DNA from: JBHOQS01 sp042408875
GTDB lineage: Bacteria; Chloroflexota; UBA11872; JBHOQS01
Reading direction: 5' to 3'
NCBI GenBank assembly: GCA_042408875.1
Contig: JBHOQS010000016.1
Span: 62,001-126,000, forward strand
DNA length: 64,000 nt
Part shown: positions 25,316 through 33,477 of the stretch, in pieces
Layout of the letters: each line of letters begins with the position of its first letter
How positions within the stretch are numbered: position 1 is the stretch's first letter
The notes under the pieces: generated by a model
The model's input: only the letters and a program-made list of their open reading frames with translations
What the model was told of the DNA's origin: nothing
Databases searched by the model: none
Made by a program: the position numbers and the translations under genes

Positions 25316-26023
25316 ATGCGTGCGGGAACGGTAAGAAACAGCATAAGCGACCGGCAGGCCAGCAGCAACGCTGGATCAGGCGAGGTGCTCAGCACGGCGC
25401 AGAAGCGCGCCGCGCTGGCGCAACTTGCCGCGCAGATCGCGGTGTGTACAAAGTGCCCCCTGGCGAAGGGGCGCACGCGCACGGTGCCCGGTGAGGGGAA
25501 CCCTGACGCCAAGATTATGTTCATCGGCGAGGCGCCGGGCTTCCACGAGGACCAGCAGGGCCGGCCCTTCGTCGGCGCCGCCGGCCAGTTCCTGGAAGAA
25601 CTCCTGGCTTCGATCGGGCTGCGCCGGCAGGACGTGTACATCGCTAACGTGATCAAGTGCCGCCCACCGGGGAACCGCGATCCTGAGCCCGCGGAGATCG
25701 CTGCCTGCGATCCCTACCTCGAGCAACAGATTCGTATTATTCGCCCGCGCATCATTGTCACCCTGGGCCGCTTCAGCATGGCCAAGTTCTTCCCGGGCGA
25801 GAAGATCTCCCGCATCCACGGCCAGCCACGGCGACGCAACGGGGTGATCTATTTCCCCATGTACCATCCCGCTGCTGCCCTCCATCAGTCGAGCCTGCGC
25901 CGCTTCCTGGAGGACGACATCAAGAAACTGCCGGCGCTGCTGGCCGAGGTTGAGCGGGAGCCGCTTCCATCTGAGCCTGCCCCACCCAGGCAAGAAACGC
26001 TGGTGCAGGGAAGATTGTTCTAG
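25316..26023 (+). CDS. Family 4 uracil-DNA glycosylase (235 aa)
   Basis: Base-excision repair enzyme that removes uracil from DNA, with an iron-sulfur cluster. Cluster Cys ligands are visible in CTKCPL near the N terminus and in KCRPP and ACDPYL downstream. Active-site motifs: GEAPGFHEDQQGRPFVG and the C-terminal YHPAAAL. The 30-residue polar N-terminal extension is typical of thermophile UDGa proteins. ATG 25316 is chosen; a GTG at 25283 would add 11 residues. It stands alone, convergent with the hydrolase operon, with a hairpin between the two. Confidence 0.92.
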   Translation: MRAGTVRNSISDRQASSNAGSGEVLSTAQKRAALAQLAAQIAVCTKCPLAKGRTRTVPGEGNPDAKIMFIGEAPGFHEDQQGRPFVGAAGQFLEELLASIGLRRQDVYIANVIKCRPPGNRDPEPAEIAACDPYLEQQIRIIRPRIIVTLGRFSMAKFFPGEKISRIHGQPRRRNGVIYFPMYHPAAALHQSSLRRFLEDDIKKLPALLAEVEREPLPSEPAPPRQETLVQGRLF

Positions 26024-26077
26024 CGCGCCGGGCATACTACGTACTATGTGTAATTCCCCCCTCTTCTCCCCACCGGA

Positions 26078-26096
26078 AGGAGAACACGCTTCTCCT
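26078..26096. terminator. Bidirectional hairpin between convergent genes
   Basis: AGGAGAA (26078-26084) and TTCTCCT (26090-26096) form a perfect 7-bp stem with a 5-nt loop in the 110-bp gap between the glycosylase and hydrolase stops. No long T-run on either side; called from position and symmetry. Confidence 0.45.
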
Positions 26097-26133
26097 AAGA
26101 GTAGGGTGTGTGCAGGGGCTTACGCAGTACGGA

Positions 26134-27042
26134 TTATGTACTCTGCATTGCGCATTGTTCCACAATATCTTCCGCCAGGCGCTCGGGGGCTTGTACATTC
26201 ACCAGATGCCCGACGCCGGTGTAGGTGACTAGGCGCGCTCGGGGTAGGAGCGCAAGCGCTCGCGCCGCGACCGCCGGTGGAAGGACGCTGGGCCATCCCT
26301 TCGCCTCCGGGTCGGCCTGGACGATCAGCACAGCGCAGCGCACGCGCGGGAGATAGCCCTCCATGAACACGCGTGGGCGGAGCTGCCACACGCCGTCTGG
26401 CAGCGGCCGGTCGAGGTCCACGCCCCAGAGGTCCTGTGCGCTCTCGCGCAGCGCCTGTGGGGCGACCGCTCCGTAGTCCGCGGCGAGGCGTTCTAGCGCC
26501 CGCTCAGTCAACCCGGGCGAACGGCGGCGTAGCGCCTGCAGACGCTCTCGTGGCGGCAGCTCGGCCAGCAGTAGCCGCTCCCGTGCGGCCGAGACGATCT
26601 GCTGCATCACCGGCGCTGCGCGGGTGTCCAGAGGCGGGTCTACCAACACCAGGGATTGCACGAGGTCTGGCCGCTCGATCGCCGCGAGCAGGCCGGCGAT
26701 AGCGCCGAGTGAGTGGCCGGCCACGGCCGCCGCACCGGGCAGGCGCTCCAGGAGCGCTACCACATCGCCGGCAAAGTCCTCGGCCCGGTAGCCAGTGGGA
26801 GGCCAGTCGCTGCGGCCGTGGCCGCGCAGGTCCGGGGCGACGATCGGGAGCTCTGGGCGCAGGCGCCGCATGGAGCGTGCGACGCCGGACCACGCTGCCT
26901 GCGCCGTGCCGGTGAGCCCGTGCAGGAGCACTACCGGCGGGCGTCCAGAGGCCGTGGCATCCCACCGCAGCACATGCAGGCGCACCCGTCCCAGGTCGTA
27001 TAGCTCCTCCTGCGGCGTGCCAACGTCACAGGGAGCTGCCAT
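26134..27042 (-). CDS. Alpha/beta hydrolase (302 aa)
   Basis: Alpha/beta-fold hydrolase of unknown ester, lactone or epoxide substrate. VVLLHGLTGTAQAAW forms the oxyanion region (HG motif), APDLRGHGRSDWP the usual strand, AGHSLGA the nucleophile elbow with Ser, and GVGHLVNVQAPE supplies the catalytic His near the C terminus. Length normal. It is the last gene of a minus-strand set (GT4, GH57, GT4, hydrolase), 81 bp after the preceding gene, so it may be co-transcribed, but its role in glucan metabolism is not evident. Confidence 0.85.
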   Translation of the reverse strand: MAAPCDVGTPQEELYDLGRVRLHVLRWDATASGRPPVVLLHGLTGTAQAAWSGVARSMRRLRPELPIVAPDLRGHGRSDWPPTGYRAEDFAGDVVALLERLPGAAAVAGHSLGAIAGLLAAIERPDLVQSLVLVDPPLDTRAAPVMQQIVSAARERLLLAELPPRERLQALRRRSPGLTERALERLAADYGAVAPQALRESAQDLWGVDLDRPLPDGVWQLRPRVFMEGYLPRVRCAVLIVQADPEAKGWPSVLPPAVAARALALLPRARLVTYTGVGHLVNVQAPERLAEDIVEQCAMQST

Positions 27043-27123
27043 GCGAAGGTACCTTCCTGCCGGGCACCGGCCTGCGCGCAGCCCTCCCTGGTGGCCCGCT
27101 GCGCGGGCAGCGGCTGCCGGCTC

Positions 27124-28359
27124 CTAGCCGGCCCGCGTCGTGACCTGCTGGTACACCTCAATCGTGCGGGCCGCGGCCTGCTCCCAGGTGAACAGCCGCT
27201 CGACGCGGCGGCGGCCGTTGCGTCCCCATTCGCAACGTTGCTCGCCGGCAGCAATAGCACTGTTGATCCCCCAGGCGATGTCCGCGGGATCGCCTCCGTT
27301 GACGTGCACGCCGGTGCGCCCTGGCCCCGATGGCACGACCTGCTCGCGGAAGCCCACTACCCCCTGCGCCCCTACAACGACCGGGCGCTCCATCGCCATC
27401 GCCTCTAAGGAGACGATGCCGAACGGCTCATAGACCGACGGAAACACGCAGATGTCGGAGAGGGCGTAGTGGGCGATCCGCTCGTCCTCAGACACGAATT
27501 CAAAGCGCAGCCGCACCGCGTCCTCCAGGTTCAGAGAGCTCACCAGCCCGCGGATCAGCGCCTCGTCCTCGCCGCGCCCCAGGAGGATCAGGCGCGCCTG
27601 TGGATGCTCGCGCAGCACGAGCGGCATCGCGCGCACCAGGTTCGCCGCGCCTTTCACCCAGTTGAGCCGGCCCACGAAGAGGAGCACAATCTGTTCCGGA
27701 GCAAGCTCGTAGCGCCCGCGCAGCGCCGCGACGGCCTCGGGCGGCACCTTTCGTGGATCGTACCGCTCGACGTCTACGCCGTTCCAGACTACGCTGATCT
27801 TTGACCCGTCCCAGCCGTGGCTGATCAGGTCATCGCGCATGGCGTGGCTGACGGTGATCACCTGCCGAGCGACGTAGGCCAGCCGCCCCTCCCAATGCAG
27901 CACCGCCGGCGATCCGCCATCGGGACGGCGGCCCCATTCGGTGCTGTGTACATGGAAGACCACCGGCGCCGGACTCTGCTCCGCCAGGATCAATCCCGCC
28001 ATGCCGTGCAGCCAGTCCTGCACGGCCACGACATCAACCGGCTGCCGTGGCACCTCATGGCGCAGAAATTCAGTGGCACAGGCCAGGTTGTTGGTCAGTA
28101 GGTCGCTGAAGAAGTTGCCCCAGCCCTGGAGCTCCTCGGAAATCACGTATGGGAACATCGGGCGGGCATCCACGGTTGGCGGTCGTACCACCTTTACGCC
28201 ATAGTACTCCTCCCGCTCCGCCAGGCCATCGCCACCCATGGTAAACACCGTGATCTCGTGCCCGCCGCGGACGAGCGTGCGGGACATGTAATCCGCGTAC
28301 GTGCCGAGCCCGCCGAAGATCCGCGGAGGAAACTCCCAACAAAAGAACGTGATTTTCAT
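27124..28359 (-). CDS. GT4 glycosyltransferase, glycogen-synthase-like (411 aa)
   Basis: GT-B enzyme resembling the actinobacterial GlgA/GlgM branch: the N terminus reads KITFFCWEFPPRIFGGLGTYADYM with the glycine-rich acceptor loop, followed by HEITVFTMGG. The C-terminal lobe has IVLLFVGRLNWVKGAANLV and the donor motif YEPFGIVSLEAMAMERPVVV. It lies directly downstream of a GH57 gene and a second GT4 gene, a combination met in alpha-glucan or methylglucose-polysaccharide synthesis. The polymer and donor (UDP-, ADP- or GDP-glucose, or glucose 1-phosphate) cannot be told. Confidence 0.86.
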   Translation of the reverse strand: MKITFFCWEFPPRIFGGLGTYADYMSRTLVRGGHEITVFTMGGDGLAEREEYYGVKVVRPPTVDARPMFPYVISEELQGWGNFFSDLLTNNLACATEFLRHEVPRQPVDVVAVQDWLHGMAGLILAEQSPAPVVFHVHSTEWGRRPDGGSPAVLHWEGRLAYVARQVITVSHAMRDDLISHGWDGSKISVVWNGVDVERYDPRKVPPEAVAALRGRYELAPEQIVLLFVGRLNWVKGAANLVRAMPLVLREHPQARLILLGRGEDEALIRGLVSSLNLEDAVRLRFEFVSEDERIAHYALSDICVFPSVYEPFGIVSLEAMAMERPVVVGAQGVVGFREQVVPSGPGRTGVHVNGGDPADIAWGINSAIAAGEQRCEWGRNGRRRVERLFTWEQAAARTIEVYQQVTTRAG

Positions 28360-28461
28360 GCACGTTACACCAGCGTGTTGTTTCCGGCCACTCGCAGCTG
28401 CCCTGCCCGGCGGCTAAACCGGCCGCGCCGCTCTCGCGGCCCCCCGCGCTCCCATCACGCA

Positions 28462-29664
28462 TCACACATAGGGCTCCAGCGCGGCGATGAAGTTGCGGTA
28501 GACGCTCTGCTGCTCCCAGATAATCCCGTGCGGCCCGAGCGCCCACCATTCCTGGGGTGTGAAGTATGCCGAGACCTCCGCCTCCGATCCGGTGCGGCCG
28601 TACCACTGGATGAGATGCAGGTTATCCGACTGGGTCAGCCACAAGGCGAGATCGAGCAGCTGCGGATTGCCGGTCAGCCTAGCCTTGTTATACGCCGCCA
28701 GCATGAGCTGGAAGATCGCCTGCTGGGCAGCATTGCCCAGGAAGAACTCCATACCGCCGCTGCCGGCCCAGGTGCTGGCGAAAGGGCCCAGCGGTAGATC
28801 GTAGGAACGATCCCCGAACTGCTCCACAGCGCCTCCCACGGTTAGGCAGGTGATGCCGCGCGCCTGGAGTTCGCCGGGCAGGTGCTCCATGAACTCGAAG
28901 ATGCCAGTGTCCCGGCTGTGATGTTCACCGAACGTCTCGTAATCCCAGGCCAGGAACACCAAGTCCCCCCAGGTCTCGCGCAGCCAGTGGGCGTAGGTGT
29001 CGGCCAGCAGCGGGTACCCTGGCCACTCTTTGTTCGAGAACCGGTAGCCGACGTCGTCCGAGAGCTCGAAGTGCCGCGGCAGCAGCTTGAGCCCCCCGTG
29101 GTGGTACAGATGCGTGCTCTCGCGCCAGCCCATCACCCAGGGACGGCCATCCAGCACGCCGGCGCGGAAGCCGGCACGGCGCAGTGCGTCACAGATCGGG
29201 TCGGACATGGCCATCTCCGTGGTATCGGCAACCACGGGCCGACGGCCGAACAGGCGCTCGAGCTCATCACAGCCCTCGCGCATACGCTGGGCGAAATAGG
29301 GCAGATCGATGAACATGAGGAAGCTGTGGTACGGCTCGACAGCGACCAGTTCGCAGCGCGGGTGAGCGACCAGCTTCTGGAAGAGATCGAGTAACGCGGG
29401 GTCCCACTGCTGTATCTGGCGGATCAGTGAGAGGGAGAAGCCGAGCGACAGGCTCATGCCACGATCGAGCAGGCGGAGCCACATCTCTGTAGCCGGGTAG
29501 TAGCACCAGCGGGCAACCTTGCGGAAGTACCGCTCGTTCATGCGCTCATCGAACAGGCAGCGTTCGATGTCCTCGGGAGATGCCCCGCGCGGGATCGGCT
29601 GGGCGGGGAGCTTAAGCCGGCGCGGCTGGTGCGCGACGCAGTAGATCGCCAGGTATTCAGCCAT
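28462..29664 (-). CDS. Glycoside hydrolase family 57 (400 aa)
   Basis: Alpha-glucan-active GH57 enzyme (amylase, branching or 4-alpha-glucanotransferase type). The catalytic Glu region corresponds to VVADTTEMAMSDPI (about residues 181-194) and the catalytic Asp to FLAWDYETFGEHH (about 254-266). The start MAEYLAIYCVAHQPRRL is typical of the short, about 400-residue GH57 group. The start codon shares its A with the stop of the preceding glycosyltransferase (TGATG), so the two are translationally coupled. It probably trims or branches the glucan made by the flanking GT4 enzymes. Confidence 0.87.
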   Translation of the reverse strand: MAEYLAIYCVAHQPRRLKLPAQPIPRGASPEDIERCLFDERMNERYFRKVARWCYYPATEMWLRLLDRGMSLSLGFSLSLIRQIQQWDPALLDLFQKLVAHPRCELVAVEPYHSFLMFIDLPYFAQRMREGCDELERLFGRRPVVADTTEMAMSDPICDALRRAGFRAGVLDGRPWVMGWRESTHLYHHGGLKLLPRHFELSDDVGYRFSNKEWPGYPLLADTYAHWLRETWGDLVFLAWDYETFGEHHSRDTGIFEFMEHLPGELQARGITCLTVGGAVEQFGDRSYDLPLGPFASTWAGSGGMEFFLGNAAQQAIFQLMLAAYNKARLTGNPQLLDLALWLTQSDNLHLIQWYGRTGSEAEVSAYFTPQEWWALGPHGIIWEQQSVYRNFIAALEPYV

Positions 29665-30989
29665 CAGGCATGCACCCCCTGTACCACTGCCAGGTAGCGC
29701 AGCTTGCCCAGCAGGTTCTCGATCACGTCGTTCCAGGTAAACCGGCGCGCTGTCTCGCGCCCGGCCGCGCGCACGCGCTCGACTACATTGGGATGGTCAG
29801 ACAGGAACTGGATGTAGCCGACGATCTCCTCAGGGTCACCCGTCTCTACAACGATAGAGTTCTCGAACGAGATGGCGTAGTCCTCGCCAGTTGCGCCGAC
29901 GAAGGTGACCCCACCGCTCGCCATGGCCTCCAGGCCGACGATGCCGAACGGCTCGTGCCCACTGTTAGCCAACGTGGCATCGGCTGCAGCGTAGCACGTG
30001 CGTTTGAACTCCTCGCTGACGAAGGACCTGATATTGATGACGTCGGCGTCGCGCGCGGCGACGACGGCCTCGATCTCGCCCGCGCAGCCAGAGCCGTCCG
30101 GCAGCCACACGTCCTGGATCCGCAGCCCGCGAGAGGCGGCGTGGTTCAGCACCTCGCCTCCGTGTGGCTCGATGCCGCCGCGAATGATGAACTTCGGTCG
30201 TGCGCCGCGCTCCTTCAGGCGCGCGACCGCTTCGACCGCCATGATCCAGCGCTTATCCGGATCGAAGCGGCCGATCTTGAACAGCAGGAGGTGCCCGTCG
30301 AATGCTTGCCGCAAGCGCGCCACGCCAGCGGGATCCGGGGGGACGAAGAAGCGGTCGGGCACACCGTTCGGCACGACCAGCGGGTTCACGCCGACATCCC
30401 ACATGATGTGCTTCATGTACTTGCTTACGGTGAGCAGGCCCGACACAAAGCTCAGCCGTCCCCAGTTCACCCGGTGGAACGAAAAGACGTTGTTGGCGTT
30501 CCACAGGAGCACGGCGCGGTGGCGGATGCCGCCGTAGTAGAGCGCATCCGAGATGCGACATAGCGCCTCGGCCGTGTGCCACTCCTCGGCCAGCACCACC
30601 AGGAATTTGCCTGCCGCGACCGCCGGCCGAGCGATCTCGTGGAAGAAGAAGTGCGGGAGAGAGTCGTTGAGATCGTACAGCTTGGCATCCTCGCCGGCGT
30701 AGACGCCCTCCGGGTAGTACTTGCTGATCCACTGGCACCAGCGGTAGAGCACCAGCCGCCCGCTCAGCCGCTCCTCTCGCCCCGGCAGCGTAGGGTCGCC
30801 GACAAAGATCAGGTGCGTGGCGAAGCCCTGGGTCGCCAGGGCCTCGGTAAGCTCAGTGACGCGCTCAGCGAGCCCGCCGGCACGAGAGTAGCGGTCAGGC
30901 CCTTCGAACGAGATGACGGCGAATTCCGCATTGTCTGGCCGGATGTCTGCGATCCCTGTAGCCACTGGCGCTACCTCACAGGGGGCCAT
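29664..30989 (-). CDS. GT4 glycosyltransferase, glycogen-synthase-like (441 aa)
   Basis: GT-B glycosyltransferase and first gene of the minus-strand glucan operon. After a 25-residue lead, AVISFEGPDRYSRAGGLAERVTEL gives the N-terminal acceptor loop; LWNANNVFSFHRVNW and LTVSKYMKHIM follow; VVPNGVPDRFF marks the domain junction; GHEPFGIVGLEAMASGG is the donor-phosphate motif near residue 350. It is divergent from the ubiquitin-like operon, with a 273-bp shared upstream region. Its partner GH57 gene starts on its stop codon. Specific polymer unknown. Confidence 0.86.
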   Translation of the reverse strand: MAPCEVAPVATGIADIRPDNAEFAVISFEGPDRYSRAGGLAERVTELTEALATQGFATHLIFVGDPTLPGREERLSGRLVLYRWCQWISKYYPEGVYAGEDAKLYDLNDSLPHFFFHEIARPAVAAGKFLVVLAEEWHTAEALCRISDALYYGGIRHRAVLLWNANNVFSFHRVNWGRLSFVSGLLTVSKYMKHIMWDVGVNPLVVPNGVPDRFFVPPDPAGVARLRQAFDGHLLLFKIGRFDPDKRWIMAVEAVARLKERGARPKFIIRGGIEPHGGEVLNHAASRGLRIQDVWLPDGSGCAGEIEAVVAARDADVINIRSFVSEEFKRTCYAAADATLANSGHEPFGIVGLEAMASGGVTFVGATGEDYAISFENSIVVETGDPEEIVGYIQFLSDHPNVVERVRAAGRETARRFTWNDVIENLLGKLRYLAVVQGVHA

Positions 30990-31083
30990 CCCGCGCGCCT
31001 GGAAAGCACACCGCTTCCCACGAGCGGCGCGAGTGTACTCCGGCGCCTACTTTAGCATGCCCGCGCGCCATTGGGTAGAGGTT

Positions 31084-31100
31084 CGCGCTACACTAGCGCG
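31084..31100. promoter_or_regulatory. 17-bp inverted repeat between divergent operons
   Basis: CGCGCTA-CAC-TAGCGCG, perfect 7-bp arms, lies between the glucan operon (start 30989, minus) and the ubiquitin-like operon (start 31263, plus). It has operator geometry. A clear -35/-10 pair is not visible for either side. Confidence 0.5.
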
Positions 31101-31262
31101 TACCACGCCTATGCCTTACTCGTTGTGATCGGTGAGGTCCGCTGTCGCTGGCGGATCGATGGCACGGCTAGAGCTGGCCATCTCAGTGAAGAATCCTCTT
31201 ATGCCAGCATATGCTCTGTGAGCCAACTGACTTGAGTGGACACGCATATGAGGAGCAACTCA

Positions 31263-31484
31263 ATGGGAGCGAAACGGATCATCGTCAACGGACGAGAGGT
31301 ACTCGTGCCGGACGCCCTGCTCACTGGCCGAGAGCTGAAGGAGCTCGCAGCGATCGAGCCCGGCCGGCATCTGGTGCGCCAGCGCCCGCATGAATCCCAG
31401 CTGGTCGCTGACGACCAGCCAGTGAAGCTGGAGGATGGCGACTACTTCGCCGACCTCCCTACGTACCGCCGCGGAGGCGCGTGA
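31263..31484 (+). CDS. Ubiquitin-like modifier protein with C-terminal RRGGA (73 aa)
   Basis: Small beta-grasp protein resembling the prokaryotic multi-ubiquitin family: RIIVNGREVLVPDALLTG, then ELKELAAIEPGRHLVRQ, then VKLEDGDYF near the end, matching the usual order VNG - TG(x)ELK - ALAGI - LxDGDxF. Only one domain is present. The last residues are YRRGGA, i.e. a Gly-Gly followed by a single Ala, as in a modifier precursor needing one cut to expose the diglycine. Start ATG 31263 is set by AGGAG 7 bp upstream. It is followed 3 bp later by an E2-like gene and then a JAMM-E1 fusion. Conjugation to target proteins is inferred. Confidence 0.85.
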   Translation: MGAKRIIVNGREVLVPDALLTGRELKELAAIEPGRHLVRQRPHESQLVADDQPVKLEDGDYFADLPTYRRGGA

Positions 31485-31487
31485 GCG

Positions 31488-31970
31488 GTGCGCTGGCTCC
31501 CCTGGACCTGGCCGGGCGCTGGTCGCCGCGCACCGGTTACTGCGCATCCCCGCGCCGTGCGGGTTCAGCAGGAGGTCGCCCTGCTGCGCCTGCGGTTCAA
31601 GCATGTCGCCTACGACGACCTGGGCTACCGCTGGGTGCATCTCCCCAGGTTTGAGCTGCCCGAGGGCTGGAGCAAGCGCGAGACCGAGCTGCTGGTCATG
31701 CTCCCGCCAGCATACCCCCAGCTCCCGCCGGATGGCTTCTTTCTGGATAAGCGCTTGACCACACGCCGGGGCCGGACGCCGGGGCACTATTTCCAGGAGC
31801 AGGGTCGGCACAATCCCTATGCGGACCGCGGGTGGGCCTGGTACTGCGTCCACTTGAGCGGCGGGGGTCGAGGCGGCTGGCGCGCCGGCGCTGATGTGTT
31901 GCAGGGGGATAGCCTGCTCACGTACATCGAAGTGATCCGCCTGGTGCTCAGCCAGGCGGCGGCAGAGTAG
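31488..31970 (+). CDS. E2-like ubiquitin-conjugating protein, prokaryotic E2 family E type (160 aa)
   Basis: Resembles the prokaryotic E2 (family E) fold: a core strand set RFKHVAYDDLGYRWVHLPRF, LLVMLPPAYPQLPPDGFFLD (the E2 Pro-rich segment), and WAWYCVHLS with a Cys near residue 121 as candidate thioester site, followed by GDSLLTYIEVIRLVLSQA, the terminal helix. GTG 31488 begins 3 bp after the modifier gene; GGAGG lies 10 bp upstream. The first 25 residues are Arg/Pro-rich and of doubtful value; an internal start near residue 28 (VQQEVALL) is possible. It should receive the modifier from the downstream E1 domain. Confidence 0.8.
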   Translation: MRWLPWTWPGAGRRAPVTAHPRAVRVQQEVALLRLRFKHVAYDDLGYRWVHLPRFELPEGWSKRETELLVMLPPAYPQLPPDGFFLDKRLTTRRGRTPGHYFQEQGRHNPYADRGWAWYCVHLSGGGRGGWRAGADVLQGDSLLTYIEVIRLVLSQAAAE

Positions 31971-32016
31971 ACAGAGCGAGGCACAGAAAGAGCGGGTACA
32001 GGAAGGTAGGCGACAC

Positions 32017-33471
32017 ATGGGCGGGAAACCGGTGCGCCGCATGCGCGTTCCGGCATCGCTCTGGGACGAGCTACGCAGCGGGCTGCTCAGCGACCCGACA
32101 CGGGAGCACAGCGCCTTCCTATTGGCCGGCGCTGTGCGCGCTGGTGAGAGCACGACCCTCCTGGCGCGAGAGATCATCGCCGCGCCGCCAGACGCCTATG
32201 TGGAGCAGACCGCCGCCTCGCTTGTGCTCAGCCGCGAGTTCGTGCAGTTAGTGCTGTGGCGTTGCTATCGCGAGGGCCACCATCTCATTGAGGCGCATAG
32301 CCACCCCTTCGCCCGCGGACATGTCAGCTTCTCGGCTACCGACCGGCGCTATGAAGAGCAGTTCTTTCCATACGTAGCCCGCAAGATCCCAGGCATCGTC
32401 CATGCCTCGCTGGTGCTCGGACAGGATTGTCTGGATGCGCACATGTGGGAGCCTGGGCGCGGGGTTGTGGCACTCGATGAAGTGCAGGTCGTCGGTGCAG
32501 TGCTCCAGCGCCTGCGGCCATGCAGTGCCGGGCCAGCGCCCGCCGCACCGGCTGACCCTGATCCCACACTTGACCGGCAGGTCCGGGCATTCGGCCGGGC
32601 CGGCCAGAGCTGGCTGGCCGCGGCCACCATCGCTATCGTCGGGCTCGGCGGCACTGGCTCGCTAGTGTGCCAGCAGCTGGCCCACCTGGGCGCTGGCCGA
32701 CTCGTCCTAGTGGACCCTGAGCGCATCGAGCCAAGCAACCTGAACCGGCTAGCGGGTGCGTCGGCGCGCGACGCAGCCGAGAGCACGCTGAAGGTTGAGG
32801 TCGCGCGGCGCTATGCGCAGGCGGTGCGTCCTGATCTCGAGATCGACGCTGTCGCTGCGTCGGCGCTGGAGCCGGCGGCACAGGAGTACCTGAAGCAGGC
32901 GGATCTCCTGATCGGCTGCGTCGATAACGAGGCTGCGCGCGTAGTGCTGAACTGGCTCGCGGTCACCTGCTACATCCCCTATGTGGATTGCGGCGTCGGG
33001 CTGGATGCTGCGGACGGGCGGCTGCGGCACGGTGGCGGCCAGGTGCGTGTCGTGCTCCCCGGCAGTTTCTGTCTCGAATGCATCGACGGGATTGATCGCG
33101 AGGAGGCCTCGGCCGAGCTCAGCGCGGGGAGCGTGCGCCAGGAACGCCGGGCGCGAGGCTATATTGCGTCCGCGGACGTGCCGGCTCCGGCGGTGATGTT
33201 CCTGAACAGCACGGTCGCCTCGCTGGCCGTGCAGGAGGCTATAAACGTACTGCTCGGGTTCAAGCCCTGCCAGCCCTACCTGCACTACGATCTCCTCGGC
33301 GGGCGACTGACCTCCCTCGCGGCCGAGCGGCGGCCTGGCTGCGCGGTGTGCGGCCTCGTGGCCGGTGCAGGCGACGTGGCGGCCACATGGTGGGCATCGT
33401 TCGAAGAATCATCAGAAGAAGAGGACGGTATCCCGGCGAACCTGCCGATTGTCGCCAGCACGTCGGAGTGA
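32017..33471 (+). CDS. JAMM peptidase fused to E1-like adenylating enzyme (484 aa)
   Basis: Residues about 1-170: JAB/JAMM isopeptidase with EAHSHPFARGHVSFSATD (His93-x-His95 and a downstream Ser-x-x-Asp), the zinc motif of Rpn11/Cap3-type deubiquitinases. Residues about 185-480: ThiF/E1 domain with ATIAIVGLGGTGSLVCQQL (ATP loop near 208), LVDPERIEPSNLNR, KVEVARRYAQ, and two CxxC zinc pairs (FCLEC near 351, GCAVCG near 442). One protein would thus mature the modifier, activate it and perhaps remove it. ATG 32017 has GGAAGGTAGG upstream. Simple cofactor-pathway ThiF/MoeB proteins lack the JAMM half and the E2 neighbour. Confidence 0.9.
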   Translation: MGGKPVRRMRVPASLWDELRSGLLSDPTREHSAFLLAGAVRAGESTTLLAREIIAAPPDAYVEQTAASLVLSREFVQLVLWRCYREGHHLIEAHSHPFARGHVSFSATDRRYEEQFFPYVARKIPGIVHASLVLGQDCLDAHMWEPGRGVVALDEVQVVGAVLQRLRPCSAGPAPAAPADPDPTLDRQVRAFGRAGQSWLAAATIAIVGLGGTGSLVCQQLAHLGAGRLVLVDPERIEPSNLNRLAGASARDAAESTLKVEVARRYAQAVRPDLEIDAVAASALEPAAQEYLKQADLLIGCVDNEAARVVLNWLAVTCYIPYVDCGVGLDAADGRLRHGGGQVRVVLPGSFCLECIDGIDREEASAELSAGSVRQERRARGYIASADVPAPAVMFLNSTVASLAVQEAINVLLGFKPCQPYLHYDLLGGRLTSLAAERRPGCAVCGLVAGAGDVAATWWASFEESSEEEDGIPANLPIVASTSE

Positions 33472-33477
33472 TGGGCG

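Noticed and set aside
32017..33471. JAMM-E1 protein considered as a ThiF/MoeB cofactor enzyme
   Set aside because: The fused JAMM motif, the adjacent E2-like gene and the GG-ending modifier do not fit thiamine or molybdopterin pathways.
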